Shown here one piece after another: positions 36,759 through 45,191 of a stretch of DNA of 64,000 nucleotides; within the stretch, counting starts at the first letter, position 1, and the number at the start of each line of letters is the position of its first letter. The stretch lies in the NCBI GenBank assembly GCA_934364805.1, contig CAKRMH010000001.1:165323-229322 (forward strand), given 5' to 3'. Source of the DNA: an uncultured Lachnospiraceae bacterium (lineage in GTDB: Bacteria > Bacillota > Clostridia > Lachnospirales > Lachnospiraceae). Below the pieces are notes generated by a model, which saw nothing but the letters and a program-made list of their open reading frames with translations, was not told the origin of the DNA and did not search any database. A program made the translations under genes and the position numbers.

Positions 36759-36790
36759 TGGTAAAAAATGGATATAACTTAGAAAGAAAC

Positions 36791-36840
36791 GGTGCTGGCG
36801 AATCCTGCCAGTGATTGGTCAGCACCACCCTGAGAGGGTG
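36791..36840 (+). other. Structured RNA element between flgE and motA
   Basis: GGTGCTG (36791-36797) pairs with CAGCACC (36820-36826). Inside it CTGGC (36795-36799) can pair with GCCAG (36807-36811). CACCCT (36826-36831) pairs with AGGGTG (36835-36840) at once after it. The first and second pairings share bases, so they are alternatives. No U-tract follows. The rest of the 36759-36968 gap holds a promoter-like pair (36881-36909), a TGACA-TGTCA hairpin near 36928-36942, and no open frame resembling FlbD/SwrD. Confidence 0.5.
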
Positions 36841-36880
36841 TAGAAATAAGAAAACCTGTTCAGGAATTCGCAAAAGAACA

Positions 36881-36909
36881 TAGACAATTATACGAAAATT
36901 TAGTAGAAT
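36881..36909 (+). promoter_or_regulatory. Internal promoter before motA
   Basis: TAGACA (36881-36886) and TAGAAT (36904-36909), 17 bases apart, each one mismatch from consensus, 60 bases before the motA start. It could let motAB and the downstream genes be expressed apart from the rod-hook genes. Confidence 0.5.
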
Positions 36910-36968
36910 TATAGAAAAGACAAATTGTGACAATATATGTCAGATTTGGGAAATGGTAGGTGTGAAAG

Positions 36969-37760
36969 TTGGATATAGCATCTCTTGTAGGTATTGTGGT
37001 TGGAATGGTCATGGTACTCCTTGGAGTTATGACCAGTGGTGGTATTCAGACAATCTGGCACTTCATGGATTTGCCATCATTTTTGATCACATTTGGTGGA
37101 TCAATTGCTTCTGTACTGACAGCAGGCAAACTTCCTGACTTTATAGGTGGACTTCAGTCCATAAAATTGGCATTTCAGGAAAGAGTTCTGGATCCAGGTC
37201 AGGTGATACATACGATTATCGATCTGTCGAATGTGGCACGTAAAGAGGGACTTCTTGCATTGGAAGAGGCAGCAAGTGGAATTGAGGAACCATTTCTTAA
37301 AAAAGGAATTATGCTTGTTGTTGATGGAACAGACCCGGATCTTGTAAGAGGCATTCTTGAGACGGATCTTGTTTGTCTGGAAGACCGGCATAAAAAGGTA
37401 ATTAGCTTTTGGGAGAAATGGGCTGAGATGGGTCCTGCCTGGGGTATGATCGGTACACTGATCGGATTGATCAATATGTTGTACAATATGGAAGATTCAT
37501 CTTCGATTGGACCAAGTATGGCGACCGCCCTGGTTACAACGTTTTATGGATCCCTGATTGCAAACTGGCTTTGTACACCAATTGCTAATAAACTAAAAAC
37601 AAATAATGAAAAAGAAGTTATGATGAAAGAAGTGACGATTGAAGGACTTCTTTCCATTCAGGCGGGTGAGAACCCACGTGTGATCGAGGAAAAATTAAAA
37701 TCCTTCCTGTCACCGACAGCACGTGATAATATGGCAGAAGGTGCCGGAGGTGAAGAATAG
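36969..37760 (+). CDS. motA: Flagellar stator protein MotA
   Basis: A 263-residue proton- or sodium-driven stator subunit with four membrane helices: two near the N-terminus (about 3-24 and 30-50) and two after the cytoplasmic loop (about 155-175 and 185-205). The loop contains the charged torque residues; the PAWGMIGTLIGLINM motif opens helix 3. The start is TTG behind AGGTG. The 3' end overlaps motB by one base. Confidence 0.95.
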   Translation: MDIASLVGIVVGMVMVLLGVMTSGGIQTIWHFMDLPSFLITFGGSIASVLTAGKLPDFIGGLQSIKLAFQERVLDPGQVIHTIIDLSNVARKEGLLALEEAASGIEEPFLKKGIMLVVDGTDPDLVRGILETDLVCLEDRHKKVISFWEKWAEMGPAWGMIGTLIGLINMLYNMEDSSSIGPSMATALVTTFYGSLIANWLCTPIANKLKTNNEKEVMMKEVTIEGLLSIQAGENPRVIEEKLKSFLSPTARDNMAEGAGGEE

Positions 37761-38584
37761 TGGCAAGGAAGAAAAAGGAAGAGGGTTCAAAAGGTTCACC
37801 GGCTTGGATGTCAACGTTCTCGGATTTGATGAATCTGTTGCTTTGCTTTTTCGTTCTGCTATATTCCATGTCAACAGTTGATGCTGAAAAGTTTCAGGAA
37901 GTAATTGCATCGCTGCAGTCGAGCGTAAGTATTCTTCCAAGTGGAGGCGCAAGCATTGGAGAAGGCCAGATGATTTCTGCAGGAGTCAGACAGCTCGAAT
38001 TTCTGGATTCTTATTATTCGGAGATTGCAAACTCAAAGACGGATGATGCGAACGAGGAAAATACACAGGATGGAACAAACAATGTGTATGAAGCATACAA
38101 GGAACAGGAACTGGCAGAATCAGAGCAGATGGCATCTGAGATTCAGGATGCAGTAAAACAGTCAGGGATTGATGAACAGGTCGATATTGATTTTAATTCG
38201 GAATATGTGCAGCTGAATCTGAGCGGTGCGATCTTATTTGAAACAGGTCAGTCAGATCTGATGACAGAAGCATATCCGCTTATGGATAAAATTGATACAA
38301 TCCTTGAAAAATATAAAGACAATCTGATTGAAGTGGAGGGGCATACGGACAATGTGCCAATCCATAACAGCAAATATCCGGACAACAATGTATTGTCTAT
38401 GTACAGGGCTCTTAGTGTTGCTGATTATATGAGAGGTGCGACGAATATTGAACCTTCACATATCAAATCTTCCGGACGCGGGGATTATATCCCGGTAGCG
38501 GACAATTCTACAGCTGAGGGAAGAGCATTAAATAGAAGAGTTGTTATAAAAATATATAATTCATATAATTCGGATTTTAACTGA
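37760..38584 (+). CDS. motB: Flagellar stator protein MotB
   Basis: A 274-residue protein. The single membrane helix at ~22-42 (PAWMSTFSDLMNLLLCFFVLLYSMS) carries the ion-binding Asp at about residue 22 (FSDLMNLLLCFF). The periplasmic-side OmpA-like domain has VEGHTDNVPIHN and RALSVADYM near 195-235, used to grip peptidoglycan. The start is GTG within the motA stop. The ion type is not decided here. Confidence 0.95.
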   Translation: MARKKKEEGSKGSPAWMSTFSDLMNLLLCFFVLLYSMSTVDAEKFQEVIASLQSSVSILPSGGASIGEGQMISAGVRQLEFLDSYYSEIANSKTDDANEENTQDGTNNVYEAYKEQELAESEQMASEIQDAVKQSGIDEQVDIDFNSEYVQLNLSGAILFETGQSDLMTEAYPLMDKIDTILEKYKDNLIEVEGHTDNVPIHNSKYPDNNVLSMYRALSVADYMRGATNIEPSHIKSSGRGDYIPVADNSTAEGRALNRRVVIKIYNSYNSDFN

Positions 38585-38603
38585 TTTTAAAGAGGAGAAG
38601 AAT

Positions 38604-39134
38604 ATGAAAAAGAATTTGATTTCTGTAATTATTTTAGCTTTGGTATTTGCCAATTTTGTTCTGACTGCACTGTTGATTTTTACAGTACTTCCAGAGACGA
38701 AGAAGGCAAATAAAATGATTGATGCAGTATGTTCTGCCATTGATCTGGATGTTAACAGTGGTGCTGGAAGCAATCAGTTATCAGTTCCAATTGATCAGAC
38801 AGAGGAATTTAAAGTGAATGGTGGAGAGACGATGACCATGAACCTTGCACAGGGAGCTGATGGCAAGTCTCATTATGCAGTCCTTTCGGTTACACTTCTT
38901 ATGAATACGAAGAGTGATGCTTATAAGAAATATGGCGCAAACAGTGCAGAGGGACTTACAGCGAAAGAATCCATCATTAAGAATGATATCAATCAGGTGA
39001 TTCGTTCTTATACAATTGATGATTTCAATAATGATGTAACTGGGGTTCAGGATCAGATTCTGAGTGATCTCCAGGATATGTTTGGATCTGATTTTATTGT
39101 CGGAGTTAATTTCTCCAGTGTGACAACAGAATAA
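38604..39134 (+). CDS. fliL: Flagellar basal body-associated protein FliL
   Basis: A 176-residue single-pass membrane protein. The hydrophobic helix spans ~5-27 and the SPFH-like outer domain follows, ending LSDLQDMFGSDFIVGVNFSSV. FliL forms a ring round the stator and supports motor output. Ribosome site AGAGGAGAAG. It lies directly before fliM, as in B. subtilis. Confidence 0.88.
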   Translation: MKKNLISVIILALVFANFVLTALLIFTVLPETKKANKMIDAVCSAIDLDVNSGAGSNQLSVPIDQTEEFKVNGGETMTMNLAQGADGKSHYAVLSVTLLMNTKSDAYKKYGANSAEGLTAKESIIKNDINQVIRSYTIDDFNNDVTGVQDQILSDLQDMFGSDFIVGVNFSSVTTE

Positions 39135-39195
39135 CAGATGAGATAAAATGACTGTGAATGCAGTTAAATGAAGTAACAGGTGGTGAGAAAAGGAT

Positions 39196-40176
39196 ATGGG
39201 TGATGTTTTATCTCAAAATGAGATAGATAGTTTACTACAGGCTCTGAGCAATGGAGAACTTGATGTAGATGAAATAAAAGATAATTCTGAAAAGCAGGTT
39301 AAAGATTATGATTTCGCCCGTCCTTCCAAATTCTCAAAAGAACATTTAAGGACACTGGAAATTATCTTCGAACATTACGGAAGACTTTTGTCAACAAATC
39401 TTCCGGTTTATTTCCGGAAAAATGTTCAGATTGAGGTAATGAATGCAGAAGCTGTTACATATTCTGAATTTTCGAATGCGCTTTCTAACCCGGTTTTGCT
39501 TGGAATTGTTGATTTTGCTCCTTTACCAGGTAACATTATATTAGAACTTGCAGCGAACCTGGGATATGCAATGGTAGACCGCATGCTTGGAGGACGCGGA
39601 GATCCCATCGAAAAGACAAGGGATTTTTCAGAAATCGAACTTCTGATTATTGAACGTATTTTCGTGGTATGTGTCAACCTGCTCAAGGAACCATGGGAAA
39701 ATGTAGTAGATATACAGCCACATTTGGAAAGAATTGAAACCAATTCCCAATATGCTCAGATTATTTCTCCGAGTGAGATGATTGCAATTGTGACGATCAA
39801 TATGAAGATCGGTGAAGTCGAGGGACTTATGAATGTTTGTCTTCCATATATCACTTTGGAAGAAGTTATGGATAAGCTGAATACGAAATATTGGTTTTCA
39901 AATATGACAAGGCATGATGAAACGAATTACGCAGATTCGATTGAAGGCCTGATCAAGAGAGCGGAAATTCCAATGAAAGCAGTATTAGGCGAGAGTACGA
40001 TTTCAGTCAGTGATTTTGCATGTCTGCAGCCTGGAGACATTATCCGGCTGAATCGTAAAGTGGATGAGGAACTGGATGTTTATGTGGGAAATATCCGTAA
40101 ATTTACAGCTCTGCCGGGGGCGTACGGGGATAAAAATGCGGTAAGGATCACCTCGGTAGTGAGAGAGGAGCAATAA
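39196..40176 (+). CDS. fliM: Flagellar motor switch protein FliM
   Basis: A 326-residue C-ring protein. The N-terminal CheY-P-binding peptide is LSQNEIDSLLQAL at 5-17. The CheC-like middle domain follows, and the SpoA/FliN-like C-domain (about 250-320) has LQPGDIIRLNRKVDEELDVYVG. It links receptors to rotation direction. The gap to fliY is 4 bases. Confidence 0.96.
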   Translation: MGDVLSQNEIDSLLQALSNGELDVDEIKDNSEKQVKDYDFARPSKFSKEHLRTLEIIFEHYGRLLSTNLPVYFRKNVQIEVMNAEAVTYSEFSNALSNPVLLGIVDFAPLPGNIILELAANLGYAMVDRMLGGRGDPIEKTRDFSEIELLIIERIFVVCVNLLKEPWENVVDIQPHLERIETNSQYAQIISPSEMIAIVTINMKIGEVEGLMNVCLPYITLEEVMDKLNTKYWFSNMTRHDETNYADSIEGLIKRAEIPMKAVLGESTISVSDFACLQPGDIIRLNRKVDEELDVYVGNIRKFTALPGAYGDKNAVRITSVVREEQ

Positions 40177-40180
40177 AACA

Positions 40181-41326
40181 ATGGATGGAATGTTATCTCA
40201 GGAAGAAATTAATGCACTGTTAAATGATACGGGTAAAAATGACGTTGCTGATGAAGAGATGCTTACAGATGACCAAATGGATGCGATTGGAGAAATCGCA
40301 AATATCAGTATGGGGACTGCAGCTACTACATTGTTTTCACTGGTAAATCATAAGGTGGAAATTTCAACTCCGGTTGTTTCATTTGCAACATGGGAGGATG
40401 TAGTCAATAATTATGAAAGGCCATGTGTCTTTATCCGAATTGCCTATACAATGGGACTGGATGGCAGCAATATTCTTGTCCTGAAAGAGAAGGATGTAAA
40501 AGTAATCACAGATCTTATGATGGGCGGCGATGGACGAAATACAGACGGCGAGCTTGGAGAACTGCATCTTAGTGCGATCAGTGAAGCGATGAACCAGATG
40601 ATGGGTTCAGCAGCAACCTCGTTGTCTTCCATGCTGAATAAGAAAATCGATATTAGTCCTCCGATTGCAGATCTGATTGATCTTCAGGAAAATGTGGATG
40701 AAGCATCGATTGACAAATTTCTTGCCGGACGTTTCGTAAAGATATCTTTTAAAATGGAAATTGGAGATCTGGTAGACAGTGAAATCATGCAGCTTTATCC
40801 ATTCTCTTTTGCAAGAGAAATGTGTGAAGGCGTTTCAAGGAATATGGAAATGGAGAGCGAGTCGCTGATGAATGAAGGTGGAACAAAAGCAGCACCAACA
40901 CAAACGCAGCCTGTTCAGGCTGCACAGGCAACTGCGCAACAGCCAAATATGGGAGCAGCACAGATGATGAATCAACAGATGACAGCACAGCCAACTTCAT
41001 ATGCACAACAGCCAGTCAATGTACAGCCGGCACAATTCCAGCCGTTTACAGCAGGAAATGTTGGTAATTACAGTCCGGAAAATATTGGACTGATCATGGA
41101 TGTACCGCTTCAGGTAACTGTGGAATTGGGAAGAACAACAAAATCAATTTCCGACATTCTGGATTTCAGTCCGGGAAAAATCATTGAATTGGACAAACTG
41201 GCCGGAGAGCCGATCGATATTCTTGTAAATGGAAAGAATGTCGCAAAGGGCGAAGTTGTTGTAATTGAAGAAAGCTTCGGTGTACGTATCACGGAAATTA
41301 TCAATAATGGAAGACCGATTATTTAA
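40181..41326 (+). CDS. fliY: Motor switch phosphatase FliY
   Basis: A 381-residue Gram-positive form of FliN. The N-terminal peptide LSQEEINALLND (5-16) resembles that of FliM. A CheC-type phosphatase domain follows with both active motifs, E38-N41 and E135-N138, so it should remove phosphate from CheY-P at the motor. Residues ~228-290 are a Gln/Pro/Ala-rich linker. The SpoA domain at ~295-381 (DVPLQVTVELGRTTKSISDIL) builds the lower C-ring. Same gene order as B. subtilis. Confidence 0.95.
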   Translation: MDGMLSQEEINALLNDTGKNDVADEEMLTDDQMDAIGEIANISMGTAATTLFSLVNHKVEISTPVVSFATWEDVVNNYERPCVFIRIAYTMGLDGSNILVLKEKDVKVITDLMMGGDGRNTDGELGELHLSAISEAMNQMMGSAATSLSSMLNKKIDISPPIADLIDLQENVDEASIDKFLAGRFVKISFKMEIGDLVDSEIMQLYPFSFAREMCEGVSRNMEMESESLMNEGGTKAAPTQTQPVQAAQATAQQPNMGAAQMMNQQMTAQPTSYAQQPVNVQPAQFQPFTAGNVGNYSPENIGLIMDVPLQVTVELGRTTKSISDILDFSPGKIIELDKLAGEPIDILVNGKNVAKGEVVVIEESFGVRITEIINNGRPII

Positions 41327-41350
41327 AAAAAGAAAACAGGAGATAAAAAT

Positions 41351-41713
41351 ATGGCAAAGAATGTTCTGATTTGTGATGATGCAGCGTTCATGCGCATGAT
41401 GATCAAAGATATACTTTCAAAAAATGGATATAATATCGCTGGTGAAGCGGAAAATGGACTTAAGGCAATTGAAAAATACAATGAATTAAAACCGGATCTT
41501 GTTTTAATGGATATTACAATGCCTGAAATGGATGGAATTGAAGCTCTGAAAAAGATTAAAGAAGCAGATCCAAATGCAACGATTATCATGTGTTCTGCAA
41601 TGGGACAGCAGGCTATGGTCATTGAGGCAATCCAGTCTGGTGCGAAAGATTTTATTGTAAAGCCATTCCAGCCAGAGCGAGTATTGGAAGCGGTTAAAAA
41701 AGTAGTGGGATAA
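41351..41713 (+). CDS. cheY: Chemotaxis response regulator CheY
   Basis: A 120-residue single-domain receiver. The acidic pair D9-D10, phospho-acceptor D54, switch residue S82 and K104 are all present. In B. subtilis-type systems CheY-P promotes smooth swimming. Starts at the ATG behind AGGAGATA; fliO begins 1 base after its stop. Confidence 0.96.
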   Translation: MAKNVLICDDAAFMRMMIKDILSKNGYNIAGEAENGLKAIEKYNELKPDLVLMDITMPEMDGIEALKKIKEADPNATIIMCSAMGQQAMVIEAIQSGAKDFIVKPFQPERVLEAVKKVVG

Positions 41714-41714
41714 T

Positions 41715-42092
41715 ATGAATATATTACTTTCAAGTTCACTGGATAGTTTTTTTCAGCTAATTGGTGTTTTACTGATTTTTATTTTTGTCCTTGTGATTAC
41801 GTGGCTGACAACAAAATGGATGGCTGGGTATCAGAAGACACATACATACAATAAGAATCTTAAAGTGATTGAGAGCATCCGGATCGAAAATAACAAACTG
41901 ATCAGTATTGTGGAAGCCGGAGAAGTTTATCTTGTTGTAGCATGTGGCAAGGATGAAATTCATTTGTTGGCACAGCTGACAAGAGAACAGTTAAAAGATT
42001 TCTCGTTTGAGCAGAATAATTCTGCAACAACAGAAAGTTTTCAGGAACTTTTCGCAAAAGTGAAGAATAAGTTTCCTAAAAAGCAGGGTTGA
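41715..42092 (+). CDS. fliO: Flagellar biosynthetic protein FliO
   Basis: A 125-residue single-pass membrane protein. The helix lies at ~12-34 (FFQLIGVLLIFIFVLVITWL), followed by a basic and beta-rich cytoplasmic domain with NKLISIVEAGEVYLVVACG. FliO helps assemble FliP in the export gate. It sits right before fliP, as expected. Confidence 0.88.
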   Translation: MNILLSSSLDSFFQLIGVLLIFIFVLVITWLTTKWMAGYQKTHTYNKNLKVIESIRIENNKLISIVEAGEVYLVVACGKDEIHLLAQLTREQLKDFSFEQNNSATTESFQELFAKVKNKFPKKQG

Positions 42093-42093
42093 T

Positions 42094-42942
42094 ATGACAA
42101 AAACAAAAAAAAGATACTGCATGGCATCCTTTTTATTTGCCTGTGCGGTAGTTATTTGCACAATAAGTTTGATGTTCTGCAGACCGGCACACGTCAAGGC
42201 AGCATCTATGGAACCAGACAGCATTACATCCATGGATGGTGGTGGAGATGGAACGGTCGCAGATATAAATTCCGGAAATACGAATGGGTTATCGATTTCG
42301 TACAATAATGACGATGGATCGGTTTCGACACCGATCAAGATGCTTTTGGTACTGACTGTACTTTCTCTGGCACCTTCCATCCTGATCATGCTTACGTCAT
42401 TTACCAGAATTATTGTGGTGCTGCATTTCGTAAGAACAGCAATCGGAACCCAGACTGCACCGCCGAACCAGGTACTGATTGGTTTGGCATTGTTTTTGAC
42501 CTTTTTTATTATGTGGCCGACATTTCAGCAGATTAATACAGATGCGATTCAGCCACTTGATGAGGGGAAGATTACACAGCAGGAGGCCTTTGAGGCGGCA
42601 GAAAAGCCATTACGGGAGTTTATGTATGGACAGACCCAGACAAAGGATTTGAAATTATTTGTGGATATGTCGGATGAAACATATGACAATTATGATGATA
42701 TCCCGTTTACAACGCTTGTTCCGGCATTTATCTTAAGCGAACTTCGGACATCGTTTATTATCGGATTCTTGATCTATATTCCGTTTATTGTAATCGATAT
42801 GGTTGTGGCGTCGGTACTTATGTCTATGGGTATGATGATGCTTCCACCAACAACAATATCGCTTCCATTTAAAATATTGTTATTTGTATTGGCGGATGGA
42901 TGGGATCTGGTAATAGCAAATCTTGTAAAAACATTTTACTGA
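42094..42942 (+). CDS. fliP: Flagellar export gate protein FliP
   Basis: A 282-residue membrane protein. A signal-like segment (about 8-37, ending near VKAASM) precedes the core. Core motifs include LTSFTRIIVVLHFVRTAIGTQTAPPNQVLIGLALFLTFF (about 110-140, quoted in sense), and the C-terminal PPTTISLPFKILLFVLADGW. FliP forms the pentameric heart of the export gate with FliQ and FliR. Confidence 0.96.
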   Translation: MTKTKKRYCMASFLFACAVVICTISLMFCRPAHVKAASMEPDSITSMDGGGDGTVADINSGNTNGLSISYNNDDGSVSTPIKMLLVLTVLSLAPSILIMLTSFTRIIVVLHFVRTAIGTQTAPPNQVLIGLALFLTFFIMWPTFQQINTDAIQPLDEGKITQQEAFEAAEKPLREFMYGQTQTKDLKLFVDMSDETYDNYDDIPFTTLVPAFILSELRTSFIIGFLIYIPFIVIDMVVASVLMSMGMMMLPPTTISLPFKILLFVLADGWDLVIANLVKTFY

Positions 42943-42972
42943 TGGGATTATTAAAAAAAGAGGTGTTTATTT

Positions 42973-43251
42973 TTGATTACACAGGATGCAGTACTTGACA
43001 TTGCGAGAGATGCCATCTATACGATCATTATTACATCAGCACCGTTGCTGCTTGTTTCTCTGATCATTGGACTGATCGTCAGTATATTTCAGACGGTTAC
43101 TTCGATTCAGGAGCAGACATTAACGTTTGTACCAAAAATTATAGGTGTATTCGTGGCCCTGATTATTTTCGGGTCATGGATGATGAATGATCTGACTGAT
43201 TTTATGACAAATCTATGGTCGAATTTCAGCTATTATCTGAGTTTGGGATAA
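42973..43251 (+). CDS. fliQ: Flagellar export gate protein FliQ
   Basis: A 92-residue protein with two membrane helices (about 17-38 and 52-72) joined by QTVTSIQEQTLTFVPKI, the FliQ signature. The start is TTG behind AGAGGTG. The gap to fliR is 3 bases. Confidence 0.95.
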   Translation: MITQDAVLDIARDAIYTIIITSAPLLLVSLIIGLIVSIFQTVTSIQEQTLTFVPKIIGVFVALIIFGSWMMNDLTDFMTNLWSNFSYYLSLG

Positions 43252-43254
43252 CAT

Positions 43255-44034
43255 ATGGTAAATTATTCTTTTTCATTAGACAATCTTGAATATTTTCTGT
43301 TGATTTTTGTGAGAATTTCCTGCTTTGTATATGTTGCACCATTTCTGGGACAGAGCGAAGTACCAAGACAGGTGAAAATTGGATTGTCTGCCTTTGTGTC
43401 GTTACTGCTTTACAATGTATTACAAAGACCAGAATTAAATTATACAGATGTGATCGGATATGCGGTCATTGTTTTTCAGGAGGGAATTACGGGATTGCTT
43501 ATAGGTTTTTCAGCAAATATCTGTAATTCCATTGTTTTATTTGCAGGTAATATCATTGATATGGATATTGGTTTGTCGATGGCAACCATATTTAATCCGG
43601 AGACAAACAGTGAAACAACGATTTCAGGTAATTTTTATCAGAAAATTATTATTTTGATATTAATTGCTTCCAATATGCATTTATATATAATGCGTGCAAT
43701 CGGGGATTCTTTTTCCGTAATACCGATTGGAGGCACGCAATTTAACTGGCAGCATATTGCGGATACACTTGGAACCTATATGTGTGATATGGGAGTGATT
43801 GGTTTCCGCATATATCTTCCCTTTTTTGCATGTGTCATGATACTGAACTGTATTTTAGGTATTATGGCAAAGGTAGCTCCTCAGATGAATATGTTTGCCG
43901 TGGGAATGCAGTTAAAAGTACTTGTAGGTTTTGCAGTCATGTTTCTGACAGTGATCCTATTACCGGATGCGGCTGATTTTATATCAGATGAAATGAAAAA
44001 AATGGTGGTCATGATTATTGAGGGATTGCATTAG
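43255..44034 (+). CDS. fliR: Flagellar export gate protein FliR
   Basis: A 259-residue protein with six or so membrane helices. VRISCFVYVAPFLGQSEVPRQVKIGLSAF (about 19-47, quoted in sense) and GNIIDMDIGLSMATIFNP are FliR patterns. It caps the FliP ring. Its 3' end is overlapped by the possible start of flhB. Confidence 0.95.
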   Translation: MVNYSFSLDNLEYFLLIFVRISCFVYVAPFLGQSEVPRQVKIGLSAFVSLLLYNVLQRPELNYTDVIGYAVIVFQEGITGLLIGFSANICNSIVLFAGNIIDMDIGLSMATIFNPETNSETTISGNFYQKIIILILIASNMHLYIMRAIGDSFSVIPIGGTQFNWQHIADTLGTYMCDMGVIGFRIYLPFFACVMILNCILGIMAKVAPQMNMFAVGMQLKVLVGFAVMFLTVILLPDAADFISDEMKKMVVMIIEGLH

Positions 44035-45166
44035 ACAAAAGGATGAAACGAACAACCTAATATTGAAATATGATCTTCAGTTTTTTGCAAAAGATGGAGA
44101 AGGCGGAGAAAAAACAGAGCCTGCAACCGCAAAGAAACTTAAGGATGCCAGAGAAGAGGGAAAAGTAGCAAAAAGCAAAGAATTGACAGCTGCGTTTGAT
44201 CTGATCGTACTTTTTCTCGTATTAAAGGTATTTATTTCTTTTGTGGGAAAGGGAATGCTCGGACTTTTTCCATCCATTTATGCAAAGATTCCGGAGTTTA
44301 TTAAAATTAATGCTTCCGGGCTGTCATCACATGCAGTTTCTGTTTTTTTAACAGAAATGATCTTAAAATGGCTGGAGATTGCTGCTCCTTTTTTTGCGTG
44401 TGGAGTTGTAATTACAATTCTGATCAGCATTATTCAGGTTGGCTGGAAGGTATCAACCAAACCAATGCAGCCTAAATTATCAAAAATGAATCCATTGAAT
44501 GGATTTAAACGCATTTTTTCGAAGGATTCGTTATTTGAATTATTAAAATCAGTTGTTAAAATTGTGTTGATCGTATATATTGCATATACGTCAATAAAAA
44601 ATCATAGAAATCAATTATTTATTCTTTATGACCTGTCACTTAAACAGGCGGTCTGTCTGGTTGGAGAAATCATTATTGATACAGGTTTGAAGATCAGCAT
44701 TGTTTATCTGGTTGTCGGCATTGCTGATTATGTTTTTCAAAAGCGGAAGTTTAACGAAGACATGAAAATGACGAAACAGGAAGTAAAGGATGAATTTAAA
44801 AATACAGAGGGAGATCCGCAGATCAAAGGACAGCAGAGAAGAAGAATGCAGGAAGCATCGCAGAGAAGAATGATGCAGGATGTTCCAAAAGCGGATGTCG
44901 TCATTACGAACCCGACGCATTATGCAGTTGCTTTAAAATATGACGCAGATAAGAGTACCGCTCCGATTGTTGTAGCAAAAGGAGAAGATTACCTGGCCCA
45001 GAAAATTAAAGAGGTTGCGAAAGACAATCAGATAGAAATTGTAGAAAATAAACCGTTGGCACGAATGTTGTATGCAAATGTGGAAATTGGCGCAGAAATT
45101 CCGCCGGAATTATATCAGGCTGTAGCGGAAGTGCTTGCAATGGTGTATCATATGAAAAACGGATAA
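44018..45166 (+). CDS. flhB: Flagellar export switch protein FlhB
   Basis: Up to 382 residues. The core begins DLQFFAKDGEGGEKTEPATAKKL (quoted in parts), four membrane helices follow, and the cytoplasmic domain carries the self-cleavage motif NPTH (about 304-307, in VVITNPTHYAVALKY), needed for the hook-to-filament export switch. The start is unsure: TTG at 44018 overlaps fliR by 17 bases and lacks a clear ribosome site, while TTG at 44063 would drop 15 residues. Confidence 0.93.
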   Translation: MRDCIRQKDETNNLILKYDLQFFAKDGEGGEKTEPATAKKLKDAREEGKVAKSKELTAAFDLIVLFLVLKVFISFVGKGMLGLFPSIYAKIPEFIKINASGLSSHAVSVFLTEMILKWLEIAAPFFACGVVITILISIIQVGWKVSTKPMQPKLSKMNPLNGFKRIFSKDSLFELLKSVVKIVLIVYIAYTSIKNHRNQLFILYDLSLKQAVCLVGEIIIDTGLKISIVYLVVGIADYVFQKRKFNEDMKMTKQEVKDEFKNTEGDPQIKGQQRRRMQEASQRRMMQDVPKADVVITNPTHYAVALKYDADKSTAPIVVAKGEDYLAQKIKEVAKDNQIEIVENKPLARMLYANVEIGAEIPPELYQAVAEVLAMVYHMKNG

Positions 45167-45191
45167 AATATAGAAAGGGGGATACAACAGA

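Noticed and set aside
36791..36840. Known riboswitch (c-di-GMP, THF, fluoride or ZTP type) in the flgE-motA gap
   Set aside because: None of the conserved core sequences of these classes that I know is present; only simple stems are seen.
37701..38593. Minus-strand open frames opposite motB and elsewhere in the fla/che operon
   Set aside because: They lie opposite well-recognised genes, have no ribosome sites and no family likeness; they are shadows.
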